From an uncultured Acetatifactor sp. (GTDB taxonomy: Bacteria; Bacillota; Clostridia; Lachnospirales; Lachnospiraceae), in NCBI GenBank assembly GCA_910580225.1, contig CAJTXE010000007.1, forward strand, positions 18,469 through 82,468: a stretch of DNA of 64,000 nucleotides, written 5' to 3'. Position numbers and translations under genes: made by a program. The notes beneath the pieces were generated by a model. The model worked only from the letters and a program-made list of their open reading frames with translations. It did not search any database and had not been told where the DNA came from. Shown here in pieces: positions 26,024 through 35,271 of the stretch. The first letter of the stretch is position 1; each line of letters starts with the position of its first letter.

Positions 26024-26425
26024 TTATGGTTCCGAGCTTATCTCAAAGCCGCCTCTGTGATTATCGGCTTCAATCAGTACACTTACCTTTCCCTGGACTT
26101 CCACGTCAAAATTGTTCGTTCCCATGTCATTTTCGGAAAAGATCACATTGCCCTCCTTGTCTTTCACCTGAATGGAAATGGTCCCTGACTGGGTTTCCAC
26201 CCGGATATGCAGCATGTCTCCCTCCGGATGTATATTTTTCCACATTTTACCGTCCAGGGAACGATAACTGCCGCTCCAGCTGCTCCGTCCCTCACTGCCT
26301 ACATAACCGATCCTGACAGCGCTGCGGAAGCTTCCGCTCCCCAACCGGAGCACCAGGAAAAAGACCATAACCGCCACCGGTATCATAAGAATCATCAGTT
26401 TTGCGTTTTTCGGTTTATTTTTCAT
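26024..26425 (-). CDS. Membrane-anchored protein of the PadR-DUF2812 operon
   Basis: One N-terminal hydrophobic helix (LMILMIPVAVMVFFLVLRLG) is followed by about 100 extracytoplasmic residues rich in beta-strand patterns (MLHIRVETQSGTISIQVKDK, then GKVSVLIEADNHRGGFEI). Three ATG codons lie close after AGGAGG; I prefer 26425 (10-base spacing), though 26434 is possible. It is the last gene of the operon, 27 bp after DUF2812. The family is not recognised. The fold resembles short adhesin-like putative export modules that accompany PadR regulators, but this is only a likeness. Confidence 0.7.
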   Translation of the reverse strand: MKNKPKNAKLMILMIPVAVMVFFLVLRLGSGSFRSAVRIGYVGSEGRSSWSGSYRSLDGKMWKNIHPEGDMLHIRVETQSGTISIQVKDKEGNVIFSENDMGTNNFDVEVQGKVSVLIEADNHRGGFEISSEP

Positions 26426-26452
26426 TTTCATCATTCCTCCTCGTTCTCCCCT

Positions 26453-27040
26453 TTACCATTCCTCCGTTTTGGCCAGTTTCCGCATTCGAACCGCCTCCGC
26501 CTGATACAGAATCACAGGTATCAGAAACGGAACCGCGAAACCCCCCCATAACCAGGCCCGCATCAAAATGCCCGCTGCGGAAAACAGAAGTACCGTAAAC
26601 AAATAGGGTTTCTGCAATGTCCTGCAGTATCCTGCCCTGTCATCATACGTGGTATGAAGCGCAAAGGGCTTTCCGTCATTCTCCTTTTCAACAATCAGAA
26701 GCTCACGGTTAAACGTAGTGAAATCGGTGGCAATCTTTCCGCCCTTATCTGCCCAGGGGCGGAACCGGATCTTTCCCAGGGAATAGTTGAGGTTAATATT
26801 CTTATAAAATACCCTGTAGCCTGCGTCCTTCAGGAACCCGCAGTATTCTTCTGCCCTCTCTCCCGCCATGTGTCCGATAAATTCCGCACAGTACGCAAAC
26901 TCCCCTGCCTGGCAGGTCTCAAACTCATACAGCAGTTTCCCTGTACGGACAAGCCTGTATCCCCCATGTGCCATTTTGTTCAGCCATCTTTCCTGCATGG
27001 TCAGCAGGCCTCCAAAAAAGCGATACCGTTTCTTTCTCAT
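26453..27040 (-). CDS. DUF2812 membrane protein (first copy)
   Basis: The DUF2812 domain is seen as an N-terminal soluble part (EERWLNKMAHGGYRLV-like, then FLKDAGYRVFYKNINLN) with two membrane helices near residues 145-185. Such proteins are usually found next to PadR regulators; their role is unknown, though envelope stress response has been proposed. AGGAGG precedes ATG 27040. It sits between the PadR gene and the membrane-anchored gene. A second DUF2812 gene lies at 43,134-43,862 in the same arrangement. Confidence 0.85.
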   Translation of the reverse strand: MRKKRYRFFGGLLTMQERWLNKMAHGGYRLVRTGKLLYEFETCQAGEFAYCAEFIGHMAGERAEEYCGFLKDAGYRVFYKNINLNYSLGKIRFRPWADKGGKIATDFTTFNRELLIVEKENDGKPFALHTTYDDRAGYCRTLQKPYLFTVLLFSAAGILMRAWLWGGFAVPFLIPVILYQAEAVRMRKLAKTEEW

Positions 27041-27115
27041 CCTACACCTCCTTAAATCCTCTGGGGTGTCGGGCGGAACTGACGCTGTCTTAAATTAGCT
27101 ATTGACATTTCTTAC

Positions 27116-27433
27116 TTAGACGCCTATTATTCCGGCTGCAGTCTCTGCCAGTTCCCGAATCCGCTCCAATTCCTTCTCCGCTGCCGCTTTGCCCTGGGAG
27201 GTGATAAGATACGCTTTCTTCCTGCTTCCGCTGCCGTCACAGGGTTCAATCCACCCCTTCTCCTGCAGGGAATTCAGCGCTCCGTACAGAGTTCCCGCCC
27301 CCAGAGAAAGCCTTCCCCCGGTTTTCTCTTCGATAAACTGCATAACCGCATAACCGTGCTTCGGCGTATAAAGGGACAGCAGAATATAAAATGTCACCTC
27401 CGTAAGCGCGCCGCCTTTCACATGATCCCTCAT
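27116..27433 (-). CDS. PadR-family regulator (first copy)
   Basis: The winged HTH is typical (LTEVTFYILLSLYTPKHGYA, then GAGTLYGALNSLQEKGWIE) with a short C-terminal dimer helix. At 105 residues it belongs to the short PadR group, which represses and is released by drugs or envelope signals. It is the first gene of its operon. The promoter (TTGACA-17-TATAAT) is overlapped by a 14-bp palindrome, so autorepression is very likely. AAAGATGGTG precedes ATG 27433. Confidence 0.93.
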   Translation of the reverse strand: MRDHVKGGALTEVTFYILLSLYTPKHGYAVMQFIEEKTGGRLSLGAGTLYGALNSLQEKGWIEPCDGSGSRKKAYLITSQGKAAAEKELERIRELAETAAGIIGV

Positions 27434-27466
27434 TCACACCATCTTTCTCATGCCAAATATCTTGTT

Positions 27467-27512
27467 AGCTATTACGTTTACCGTAATAATTATATCAGTA
27501 AACGTAATAGCT
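27467..27512. promoter_or_regulatory. Operator of the first PadR operon
   Basis: Perfect 14-bp inverted arms AGCTATTACGTTTA and TAAACGTAATAGCT with an 18-bp spacer. It covers the -10 and the start point of the padR promoter. Very probably the PadR binding site. Confidence 0.85.
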
Positions 27513-27517
27513 GTCAA
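27489..27517 (-). promoter_or_regulatory. Promoter of the first PadR operon
   Basis: Minus-strand TTGACA (27,517-27,512), exact 17-bp spacer, TATAAT (27,494-27,489). Consensus in both boxes. Confidence 0.9.
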
Positions 27518-27535
27518 TCAGGAAAGCATAACACA

Positions 27536-27587
27536 GCAAAAAAGAGCTGTCAGATGAAGGAATAAAAATCCCTTCATCCGGCAGCCC
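27536..27587 (-). terminator. Terminator of the fucosidase gene
   Basis: GGCTGCCGGATGAAGGG pairs with CCTTCATCTGACAGC on the minus strand, followed by TTTTTT. Confidence 0.9.
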
Positions 27588-27599
27588 CTTCCGATTGCC

Positions 27600-28916
27600 T
27601 TACACTTCTTTCAGATATATCTCCACCACCGTATCCTTCTCATCCGGCAGCGGATAGCAGTCCGCCGCATAGGGATCAAAGAAGAAAAACGCGTTCTTGT
27701 CGTACTCCTTCAGGTTCCAGTAATGGGTCTCCTTCACCTCGGAATTGTCATCCAAAAGTCTCATTTTCTCCACTTTTCCGGCCATATTCTCCAGGCACAC
27801 GGCGCCCACCTGGGGTTCCATCACATGGGCGTAAAGCAGGTTCCCCTTCCGGGTATAGCGTCCCCACTCTGGCTTGGGCAGTTCCGCGTAGCCGCAGCCG
27901 TAGATGCTCTTTTTGTTCTTCTTCATCCAGGCGCCCACCTCTTTCAGTATGGCCACAGACTCCTCGGGAATCTCCCCCCTGGCGTTGGGTCCCACGTTCA
28001 GAAGCAGGTTTCCGCCCTTGCTGACACATTCCACCAGCATATGCACCACCATCCTGGCCGATTTATAATGATGGTCATGAGCAGCATAGCCCCAGTGGTT
28101 GTTCAGGGTAATGCAGGCCTCCCAGGGAATGGGATTCCCGCCTTCGTCCCGGATACCCGCCGGAGGAATCATCTGCTCCGGTGAGGCAAAGTCCCCGGAG
28201 TAGGGCGTGGGGTCCAGGGTTCGGATGGAACCCGCATCCTCCCCGCTTCCCTCCAGGCGGTTGTCAATGATCACATCCGGCTGAATGGAACGCACCATCT
28301 CAATGAGCTCCTTTGCCTTCCAGGTGTCACATTTCATGTTTCCGTAGGAAAAATCAAACCACATTACATCCAGTTTGCCGTAATCCGTGAGCAGCTCCTT
28401 AATCTGGCCGAACATGTATTCCAGATAGTTATCGAAATTCCGATTCTCGTTGGAACACTCCGGATGATTCCGCATGGGATGGTGCATATCCCCGTAATGG
28501 GGGAAGTCCGGATGCCGCCAGTCGATGACGGAATAATACAGGCCCACCCTGATGCCCTCCGCCCGGAAAGCCTCCAGGAATTCCCTTACCAGGTCTCGCC
28601 TGCAGGGAGAATTGGTGGATTTGAAATCCGTCAGTTTGGAGTCAAACAGGCAGTATCCGTCATGATGCTTGGCAGTGAGCACGGCATACTTCATCCCGGC
28701 TTCTCTGGCCAGTTTCGCCCACTCCCTGGGGGCGTAATTTTCAGCGGCAAACTCATCTTTCAGAGGCTCATAAGCTTCCTTTGTCAGCTGCTCCACACTG
28801 CGCAGCCACTCTCCCCTGGCTGGGATGGCATACAGCCCCCAGTGGATAAACATGCCGAACCTTGCGTCCTGATACCACTGCGTTCTCTTAGTTCTCTCTT
28901 CTACCACTTTGTTCAT
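27600..28916 (-). CDS. Alpha-L-fucosidase, GH29
   Basis: It removes terminal alpha-L-fucose from glycans. The N-terminus has the GH29 pattern (ARFGMFIHWGLYAIPARGEW), then KHHDGYCLFDS, and the likely nucleophile Asp188 in WFDFSYG. The C-terminal part forms a beta-sandwich. No signal peptide is seen, so it acts in the cytoplasm on imported oligosaccharide. 438 residues, the common size of bacterial GH29. ATG 28916 has a weak GGACGA site. It is not adjacent to other sugar genes here. A gut glycan (mucin or milk oligosaccharide) substrate is an inference. Confidence 0.93.
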   Translation of the reverse strand: MNKVVEERTKRTQWYQDARFGMFIHWGLYAIPARGEWLRSVEQLTKEAYEPLKDEFAAENYAPREWAKLAREAGMKYAVLTAKHHDGYCLFDSKLTDFKSTNSPCRRDLVREFLEAFRAEGIRVGLYYSVIDWRHPDFPHYGDMHHPMRNHPECSNENRNFDNYLEYMFGQIKELLTDYGKLDVMWFDFSYGNMKCDTWKAKELIEMVRSIQPDVIIDNRLEGSGEDAGSIRTLDPTPYSGDFASPEQMIPPAGIRDEGGNPIPWEACITLNNHWGYAAHDHHYKSARMVVHMLVECVSKGGNLLLNVGPNARGEIPEESVAILKEVGAWMKKNKKSIYGCGYAELPKPEWGRYTRKGNLLYAHVMEPQVGAVCLENMAGKVEKMRLLDDNSEVKETHYWNLKEYDKNAFFFFDPYAADCYPLPDEKDTVVEIYLKEV

Positions 28917-29091
28917 TTTATCGTCCTGTTCATATGCAGTATATCGTTTTTCCGCATACTCCTTTCTCCATTATTTGCAGCTTTTTCTACAGTTCTCATA
29001 GGGTCTTTCCAAGTCATCTCTGCCCACAATAACCATGTCCATGCTTCCAAGACAGGTCAGACCGGACTGAACAACCTCCTTTGGCTGACCT

Positions 29092-30168
29092 TCAGTTTTC
29101 TCCCATCTTCACTAATTTTGCTGCCTGGTCGGCTGAGATGCAAGCATCCAATATCTCCTGGATGTCCCCATTCATCACTTTGTCAAGTTTATAGATGGTC
29201 AAGCCGATGCGGTGGTCCGTGACACGTCCCTGCGGGAAATTGTAGGTACGGATTTTCTCAGAGCGATCCCCTGTCCCAATTTGGCTGCGGCGCATTTCTG
29301 CCTCCGCGTCATGCCGCTGCTGCTGTTCTATGTCATAGAGCTTTGCCTTCAGCAAGGCGAATGCCTTCGCCTTATTCTGAAGCTGGGATTTCTCAGTCTG
29401 GCTGTACACCACAATTCCCGTGGGATAATGGGTCAGACGCACTGCAGAATCCGTTGTATTCACGCACTGGCCGCCATTCCCGGAAGCCCGCATCACATCC
29501 ACCCGTATATCCTTCTCATCAATCACGATGTCAATATCCTCATCCACCTCGGGCATGACAGCAACACTGATGGTGGAGGTATGAATTCGTCCGCCGCTCT
29601 CCGTCTCTGGCACCCGCTGTACCCGGTGAACACCGCTCTCATATTTCATCTTGGAATAAGCTCCCTGTCCCGTAATGACGAACTGCACTTCCTTCATACC
29701 GCCAATGCCGATTTCGTCCACATTCAGTGTCTCTACTTTCCATCGCTGGCTTTCCGCATAGTGCACATACATTCGATAAATCTCTGCAGCAAACAAGGCT
29801 GCCTCATCCCCTCCTGCCCCCGCTCGGATTTCAATAATTACATTTTTATCATCATTCGGGTCCTTGGGCAGAAGCAGAATTTTCAGCTCCTGCTCCAGCT
29901 CCTCTGCCCGCTTCTTCCCATCGTTCAGGGTCTCCTTAATCATTTCACGCATCTCTTCATCGCTCTCCTCCTCCAACATAGCCAGGGAATCCTCGATGTC
30001 CTGTCTGCATTTCTTATATTCCGTATATGCGTTTACAATGGGAGTCAGATCGCTCTGTTCCTTCATAAGCCTGCGGAAACGTTCCTGATTTCCCGTTACC
30101 GTGGGTTCATGAAGCTCACCCATAATCTCTTCGAATCGAATCAGTAAATCTTCCAGTTTGTCAAACAT
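29092..30168 (-). CDS. prfA: Peptide chain release factor 1
   Basis: It reads UAA and UAG at the ribosome and triggers release. The GGQ motif is present in the form [18 protein letters not shown], with Cys after the Gln where many species have His; the rest of domain 3 is normal. The tripeptide anticodon region ([14 protein letters not shown]) is in place. 358 residues. ATG 30168 ([16 protein letters not shown]) has AGGAAAG. It ends a minus-strand cluster rho-rpmE-DUF1385-prmC-prfA and lies next to prmC, its methylase. Confidence 0.97.
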   Translation of the reverse strand: MFDKLEDLLIRFEEIMGELHEPTVTGNQERFRRLMKEQSDLTPIVNAYTEYKKCRQDIEDSLAMLEEESDEEMREMIKETLNDGKKRAEELEQELKILLLPKDPNDDKNVIIEIRAGAGGDEAALFAAEIYRMYVHYAESQRWKVETLNVDEIGIGGMKEVQFVITGQGAYSKMKYESGVHRVQRVPETESGGRIHTSTISVAVMPEVDEDIDIVIDEKDIRVDVMRASGNGGQCVNTTDSAVRLTHYPTGIVVYSQTEKSQLQNKAKAFALLKAKLYDIEQQQRHDAEAEMRRSQIGTGDRSEKIRTYNFPQGRVTDHRIGLTIYKLDKVMNGDIQEILDACISADQAAKLVKMGEN

Positions 30169-30295
30169 ATCTTTCCTCACATTCTGCCCCACATAGTTTT
30201 CGGCAAATTCCTCTCTGTTGCGCCATTTTGTCTGTCTTATTCAACAATATTCCGCCGAAGGCTCTGTCTTGTGCCCGGTCTACTCCAAACCCGTC

Positions 30296-31210
30296 TTACT
30301 CTTTGTCAGAAACAGTTTCGTCAAAACATCTGGTTCCATACACCACCCTGTCCAATCCGGCATAGTCCTTTACCACCTGTACCTCCAGAAATCCAGCCTC
30401 CTGGAGCAGGGTACTGACAGCCTCTCCCTGATCATAACCGATTTCCAGAAAAAGCATACCTCCGCCGTACAGATACTCCCTGCTCTCTGCCGCTATTTTT
30501 CGATAAAAATTAAGTCCGTCTCCTCCCCCGTCCAATGCCAGAATCGGTTCATGCTCCCGGATTTCGGGCATCAGCGTACCGATGACATCGCTGCAAATAT
30601 ACGGCGGATTGGATACAATCATATCAAATTTCCCTGAAATCTTCTCAAACAGATCACTTTGGACAAAACGGATTCCGCCTGGTTCCCTAATGTCGCTTCC
30701 ATAACCACCGTTCAACTCTGCAGCACTTTCCAAGCCAAGCAGATGTTCCGCATTTTCCTCTGCCACTGCAAGTGCTTCCGCCGAGAGATCGGCCCCCACA
30801 CCTTGGCAATGGTTGGAATAATGCAGCAGACTGATCAGAATACAGCCTGACCCTGTACACATATCAAGCACCCGCATACCGTCATGAAGACTGCGCAGTG
30901 CTTCCTCCACCAGAATCTCCGTATCCTGCCTGGGAATCAACACCTGTTCGTTTACCGTAAATGTCAGCCCCATAAACTCCTGCACCCCTGTCAGATACTG
31001 CAGAGGTATTCTTGTCTTACGCCTGTCAATCAGCATATCATACTTCTCTTGCTGACCAATATCCAGCAGTCGGTCTCCGTGTGCCAGCAACACATTTCGA
31101 GTGGTTCCACAGACAAATTCCAACAAAATCCGTGCCTCCAGGTCTGCTTCTTCGACTCCGGCCAGCCCCAGCTTCTCCCGTCCTCTGTCATATGCCTCTC
31201 TATAAGTCAT
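30296..31210 (-). CDS. prmC: Release factor glutamine methyltransferase PrmC
   Basis: It methylates the Gln of the GGQ motif in release factors. The SAM motif (DMCTGSGCILISLL) and the NPPY catalytic motif (VSNPPYICSDV) are clear. The N-terminal helical domain ends in RIPLQYLTGVQEF. 304 residues. ATG 31210 (MTYREAYDRG) has AAGGAGTG; the upstream ATG at 31,231 has none. A 127-bp gap without a gene separates it from its substrate gene prfA. Confidence 0.96.
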   Translation of the reverse strand: MTYREAYDRGREKLGLAGVEEADLEARILLEFVCGTTRNVLLAHGDRLLDIGQQEKYDMLIDRRKTRIPLQYLTGVQEFMGLTFTVNEQVLIPRQDTEILVEEALRSLHDGMRVLDMCTGSGCILISLLHYSNHCQGVGADLSAEALAVAEENAEHLLGLESAAELNGGYGSDIREPGGIRFVQSDLFEKISGKFDMIVSNPPYICSDVIGTLMPEIREHEPILALDGGGDGLNFYRKIAAESREYLYGGGMLFLEIGYDQGEAVSTLLQEAGFLEVQVVKDYAGLDRVVYGTRCFDETVSDKE

Positions 31211-31246
31211 GCTTTCACTCCTTCTATTCATCGTTCCGTGACCTGC

Positions 31247-32209
31247 TTAATCACCCTGCTCTTCCCAATCCAGACTCTGATCAAATTCATATCCGAATGT
31301 TTCTTTCAGATAAGTTTTCCAGTCAAATACGGCTTCCACGGAGGCCACGGCTACCTCTACCATCTCTCTGTCCGGTTCCTTGGTTGACATACGCTGAATC
31401 GCCATACCAGGGGCAGAAAGAATCCTGACAAAAAGAGAGTCCGAACGTCCTGCAAGCCGGATAATCTCATAGGATATCCCCGCCACCACAGGCATCAGAA
31501 GTATCCGCAGTCCCACACGCCAGACCGGATTTTCCACCCGGATAAAGAAAAACAGAATAATACTCACAAAAAAAACAAAAAACAGAAAACTGGTACCACA
31601 TCTTTTATGCAGCCTGGAACTGCGCATAGCATTATCCACCGTTAACGGTCTGCCTCTTTCGATACAGTTGATACACTTGTGCTCAGCTCCATGATATCGG
31701 TACAGCCTCCGGATGTCTTTCATTATACTGATGCCACTCACATACAGAATAAAGATCAAAATGCGGACCAATCCTTCTATAATAGCTACCAGAGAGGGAT
31801 TTCTCAGGTATCCGTTCAATGCGGATGCCAGATAATAGGGCAGTACAATAAAAATACCAACTGCCAGCACTACGGAAAAACAGGTCACCAATCCTATCAT
31901 GAACTTATCTCCGGCACCATCCGATTTGTCTGTTTTGCCATCCTCCTCTTCATAGAAAGACGCTGAATAATTCAGACATTTCATTCCCAGTACCAGGGAA
32001 TCCACAAAATTGAAAATTCCCCGGATAAAAGGAATCTCCTTTATCTTATTTCCGCTCAAAACCCCCTGATAATTATCTACTTCCACTGATATTCCGCCAT
32101 CCGGCCGCCGCACGGCCACGGCATATTTATCCTTGTTCTTCATCATAACGCCTTCCAGAACAGCCTGGCCACCGATTCCCGAATAGCATTTACTTTTCTT
32201 CTTTGCCAT
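31247..32209 (-). CDS. DUF1385 membrane protein
   Basis: It begins with the DUF1385 hallmark YSGIGGQAVLEGVMMK. Five or so hydrophobic helices follow, with the conserved YHGAEHKCINCIERG block, which suggests metal or cofactor binding near the membrane. 320 residues. ATG 32209 has AGGAGG. The gene is usually found between rpmE and prmC in Clostridia; its function is unknown. It is 36 bp upstream of prmC and probably co-transcribed. Confidence 0.9.
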   Translation of the reverse strand: MAKKKSKCYSGIGGQAVLEGVMMKNKDKYAVAVRRPDGGISVEVDNYQGVLSGNKIKEIPFIRGIFNFVDSLVLGMKCLNYSASFYEEEDGKTDKSDGAGDKFMIGLVTCFSVVLAVGIFIVLPYYLASALNGYLRNPSLVAIIEGLVRILIFILYVSGISIMKDIRRLYRYHGAEHKCINCIERGRPLTVDNAMRSSRLHKRCGTSFLFFVFFVSIILFFFIRVENPVWRVGLRILLMPVVAGISYEIIRLAGRSDSLFVRILSAPGMAIQRMSTKEPDREMVEVAVASVEAVFDWKTYLKETFGYEFDQSLDWEEQGD

Positions 32210-32326
32210 CACTTGCCTCCTAAGTTTCATGAGCGCACATTGAAATATAATTTGTGCTTCTGTGTATGCAGATTTTTACTTTTGTACAGGAACTCCAACT
32301 TTCCTACAACAGTTTTAATTAAGATG

Positions 32327-32359
32327 AAAAAGGTTGAGATACCGAGCACCTCAACCTTT
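32327..32359 (-). terminator. Terminator of rpmE
   Basis: Minus-strand AAAGGTTGAGGTG / TATCTCAACCTTTTT stem with T run, just after the rpmE stop. Confidence 0.9.
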
Positions 32360-32369
32360 CCTGCGATTC

Positions 32370-32570
32370 CTATTTAACGCCGTATTTTCTGTTGAACTTC
32401 TCAATACGTCCGTCAGCCCTTGCCGTCTTCTGCTGGCCAGTGTAGAACGAATGGCATTTGGAACAAACTTCCACATGGATCTCCGGCTTCGTAGAACCGG
32501 TTACAAAAGTGTTCCCACAGTTACAGGTTACTGTTGCCTGATAGTACTTGGGATGGATTCCTTCTTTCAT
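32370..32570 (-). CDS. rpmE: Ribosomal protein bL31, zinc-binding form
   Basis: 66 residues beginning [20 protein letters not shown], with Cys at TCNCG and [11 protein letters not shown] that hold zinc. This is the C+ (zinc) form. ATG 32570 follows GAGGTG; the upstream codons in frame have no site. It has its own promoter in the rho-rpmE gap and its own terminator. Confidence 0.97.
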   Translation of the reverse strand: MKEGIHPKYYQATVTCNCGNTFVTGSTKPEIHVEVCSKCHSFYTGQQKTARADGRIEKFNRKYGVK

Positions 32571-32652
32571 CGTATTCACCTCTTCTATTATCATTAAAGC
32601 CTTATTTGTCGTTCGCATCCGTACTGCTTATGGAACCACAAACAGCGTCCTT

Positions 32653-32681
32653 ATTATAGCATATGAACAGCATAGTTTCAA
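32653..32681 (-). promoter_or_regulatory. Promoter of rpmE
   Basis: TTGAAA (32,681-32,676), 17-bp spacer ending in TGC, TATAAT (32,658-32,653). It lies in the short gap after the rho stop, so rpmE can be expressed apart from rho. Confidence 0.75.
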
Positions 32682-32687
32682 GCTTTT

Positions 32688-34307
32688 TTATATAAATTTG
32701 TTTCTTTTTACCATTTGAACAAAATCATTGTTGTTTCTTGTCCTTGCAAACATGTCCAAAATGCGGTCAGTGGCTTCATCAGGCTTCAATCCGTTCAGTG
32801 CTCTGCGCATGATATTAATAGCCTCCAGCTCTTCTGGATTCAGTAGCAGATCTTCCCGACGCGTACCGGATTTTGCCAGGTCAATTGCCGGAAAGATTCG
32901 TTTTTCGGACAGTTTACGGTCCAGGATCATCTCCATATTGCCTGTCCCCTTGAATTCCTCATAAACCACATCATCCATCTTACTGCCGGTATCCACAAGC
33001 GCTGTTGCCAGAATGGTCAGACTGCCTCCCTCACGCATATTTCTTGCCGCACCGAAAAAACGCTTTGGCATATGAAGCGCTGCCGGATCCAGACCACCTG
33101 ACAGCGTACGGCCGCTGGGCGGCACTACAAGGTTGTAAGCTCTTGCCAGACGCGTGATGCTGTCCAGAAGAATTACCACATCCTTTTTATGTTCCACCAG
33201 ACGTTTAGCACGTTCAATGGTCATCTCTGAAACTCTTTTGTGATGTTCGGGCAGCTCATCAAAAGTAGAGTAGATCACTTCCACATTGTCTCCGCTGATA
33301 GCTTCTCTGATATCAGTCACTTCCTCAGGACGCTCGTCGATAAGAAGAATCAACATATGCATATGAGGATTGGTACGCAGGATGGACTTTGCAACCTCCT
33401 TCAGCAACGTAGTCTTACCTGCCTTTGGCGGTGAAACAATCATACCGCGCTGACCCTTGCCTACTGGACTCACAAGATCCATAACACGCATGGCCACGCT
33501 ACATCCGGCCGTCTCCAACCGAATACGTTCATTGGGGAAAATGGGCGTCATATCTTCGAATGCTTTACGTTTGAGTGCTTCCTCAATCGTATAGCCGTTA
33601 ATCGTTCTGATAAACAGAAGTGCGCTGAATTTTTCCTGCTGTGTCTTAACACGCTTGTTGCCTCTAAGAATATCGCCTGTTTTTAGTCCAAAGCGACGGA
33701 TCTGACTGGGTGCTACATATACATCATTTTCACCCGGCAGATAATTTTCACATCGAATAAATCCATATCCGTCCGGCATAACTTCCAGAATACCGCTGGC
33801 TTCCTCGCCGCTGTCCAGTTCCTTAGGATAGGTTTTCTCATCATAAACTTCATTGGAGCGGATAGGTCTTGGCACTGCAGTACCGGGAACTGCCTGCGGG
33901 GCCGGCTGATTTGTTGCGGCGGGTATGGGCTGCATTTCTGCCTTCTCTTCCGCTTTTGGAACAACTTCGTTCTGTGCCGTAGGTTCTGCTCTATAGTTGC
34001 TCTCATTCATAACCGCACCTGTGGTTCGTTCTGTCCGCGGCTGGGGTGCGGCGGGTCTTGTATTCGTAACAATGCTTCGTTTGCGTACCGGTTTGGAGCC
34101 AGGCGCATTATCCTTAATCTGCTGCACATCCTCTTCCTTCCCATTCTTCGCGTCGCTTTCTTCGTCCTGTTTCTTCACCCTCTCATCTTCGGCCAACATG
34201 GCCTCCACCAGCTCTGCTTTTTTCATGGACGATGTACCTTTCAGCCCACGTGCTTTCGCCAGCTCTTTCAGCTGCACAAGTGCCAGTGATTCATACTTTT
34301 CTCTCAT
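32688..34307 (-). CDS. rho: Transcription termination factor Rho
   Basis: The RNA-dependent ATPase that ends transcription. Rho_N helices are at the start ([20 protein letters not shown]). A 100-residue Pro/Ala/Glu-rich insertion follows, then the cold-shock RNA domain ([19 protein letters not shown]), Walker A (SPPKAGKTT) and Walker B ([16 protein letters not shown]). 539 residues. ATG 34307 has AGGAGG. Such low-complexity N-terminal insertions occur in Clostridia and Bacteroidetes and may aid phase separation; that is family knowledge, not shown here. Confidence 0.97.
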   Translation of the reverse strand: MREKYESLALVQLKELAKARGLKGTSSMKKAELVEAMLAEDERVKKQDEESDAKNGKEEDVQQIKDNAPGSKPVRKRSIVTNTRPAAPQPRTERTTGAVMNESNYRAEPTAQNEVVPKAEEKAEMQPIPAATNQPAPQAVPGTAVPRPIRSNEVYDEKTYPKELDSGEEASGILEVMPDGYGFIRCENYLPGENDVYVAPSQIRRFGLKTGDILRGNKRVKTQQEKFSALLFIRTINGYTIEEALKRKAFEDMTPIFPNERIRLETAGCSVAMRVMDLVSPVGKGQRGMIVSPPKAGKTTLLKEVAKSILRTNPHMHMLILLIDERPEEVTDIREAISGDNVEVIYSTFDELPEHHKRVSEMTIERAKRLVEHKKDVVILLDSITRLARAYNLVVPPSGRTLSGGLDPAALHMPKRFFGAARNMREGGSLTILATALVDTGSKMDDVVYEEFKGTGNMEMILDRKLSEKRIFPAIDLAKSGTRREDLLLNPEELEAINIMRRALNGLKPDEATDRILDMFARTRNNNDFVQMVKRNKFI

Positions 34308-34414
34308 AAATTCCTCCTGATTTCCATAAGTAATAAACTTTAAACGGGGAGCACAGCCAGATTCGTCATTGACATGCTGCCTTGAAGCATGATTGAATAT
34401 CATGCCGTACAGAT

Positions 34415-34443
34415 ATTATAATACACTTTTCCTAAAATAGGAA
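34415..34443 (-). promoter_or_regulatory. Possible promoter of rho
   Basis: TTCCTA, 17-bp spacer, TATAAT. The -10 is good, the -35 weak. The rho leader would be about 100 nt. Confidence 0.4.
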
Positions 34444-34673
34444 GCCCTATTTTAATTTATCACGCAGTCATCTTAAAAGGCTCTGTTACAGCATTTTCAG
34501 ACATTTTACACGATAATCCGCAACGTTTATTCGGATATTTGCAATAAGTGTAACATCTATCCCGACTGCTGTGGGGATGTGAAAATCTGCTATAACCATA
34601 TTTTTATATGGAGCAAAAATATATCTGCCGCTCCAATTACAGGATAACACAAAAAGAAAAACCAAGGAACTGC

Positions 34674-34702
34674 TTGCGAAGTGCCAAAATCTATTATATG
34701 AT
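34674..34702 (+). promoter_or_regulatory. Promoter of the DUF4364 gene
   Basis: TTGCGA, 17-bp spacer, TATGAT, about 45 nt before the ATG. Confidence 0.55.
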
Positions 34703-34752
34703 ACTGATAGCCCATAGCTTCCAAAATGTTGCATTCAGAAAGGAATGGTAAA

Positions 34753-35271
34753 ATGCTTCAGGATCCGCTGACTCTCTATAAATTAATCGTACTGTATATG
34801 CTGGACCGGGTAAATTTTCCTATGACCAATGCTCAGGTAAGTGATTTTATTCTGGAACGGGAATATACCAATTACCTGACACTCCAGCAGGTTATCAATG
34901 AGTTGATCGATGCACACATGATCACATCCCGGACTATTTTAAACCGCACCCATCTGTCCATCACGCCTGAAGGCCGGGAGACCCTGCTCTTTTTCCAGAA
35001 CAGGATCAACCATGGCATCAAGAAGGACATTGACACCTATTTCCGTGAAAACGAATATGTTCTGCGCAATGAAGTCTCCGTGCTTGGCGACTACTATTAC
35101 AGAGCCGGTATCGGAGAATATGAAGCCCACCTGGTGGCAAAAGACAGAGGAGTGAATCTGGTGGATGTCCGGATGACCGTACCTACGGAAGCTCTCGCCA
35201 AGAATATATGCGATAACTGGCAGCGAAAAAATCAGGAGATCTACCGGTATCTCACAGAACAGCTTTTTTAG
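34753..35271 (+). CDS. DUF4364 protein, winged-helix type
   Basis: 172 residues. The N-terminal part (LYKLIVLYMLDRVNFPMTNA) and the following helices look like a winged-helix DNA-binding domain. The rest is an alpha/beta domain of unknown role. DUF4364 is almost limited to Clostridia. ATG 34753 (MLQDPLTLYK) has AAAGGAATGG; an ATG at 34,726 is less likely. Its TAG overlaps the rarA TAA on the other strand. Confidence 0.85.
   Translation: MLQDPLTLYKLIVLYMLDRVNFPMTNAQVSDFILEREYTNYLTLQQVINELIDAHMITSRTILNRTHLSITPEGRETLLFFQNRINHGIKKDIDTYFRENEYVLRNEVSVLGDYYYRAGIGEYEAHLVAKDRGVNLVDVRMTVPTEALAKNICDNWQRKNQEIYRYLTEQLF

Larger units (their letters stand above)
34308..34752. other. Gap between rho and the DUF4364 gene
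   Basis: Divergent intergenic region. I see no gene with a ribosome site; an 82-codon frame at 34,486-34,734 lacks one. It carries the rho leader and a promoter for the DUF4364 gene. A short TTCCTA-AAA-TAGGAA palindrome lies in the rho promoter zone. Confidence 0.45.

Noticed and set aside
34486..34734. 82-codon minus-strand frame in the rho leader
   Set aside because: No ribosome site and unlikely composition.
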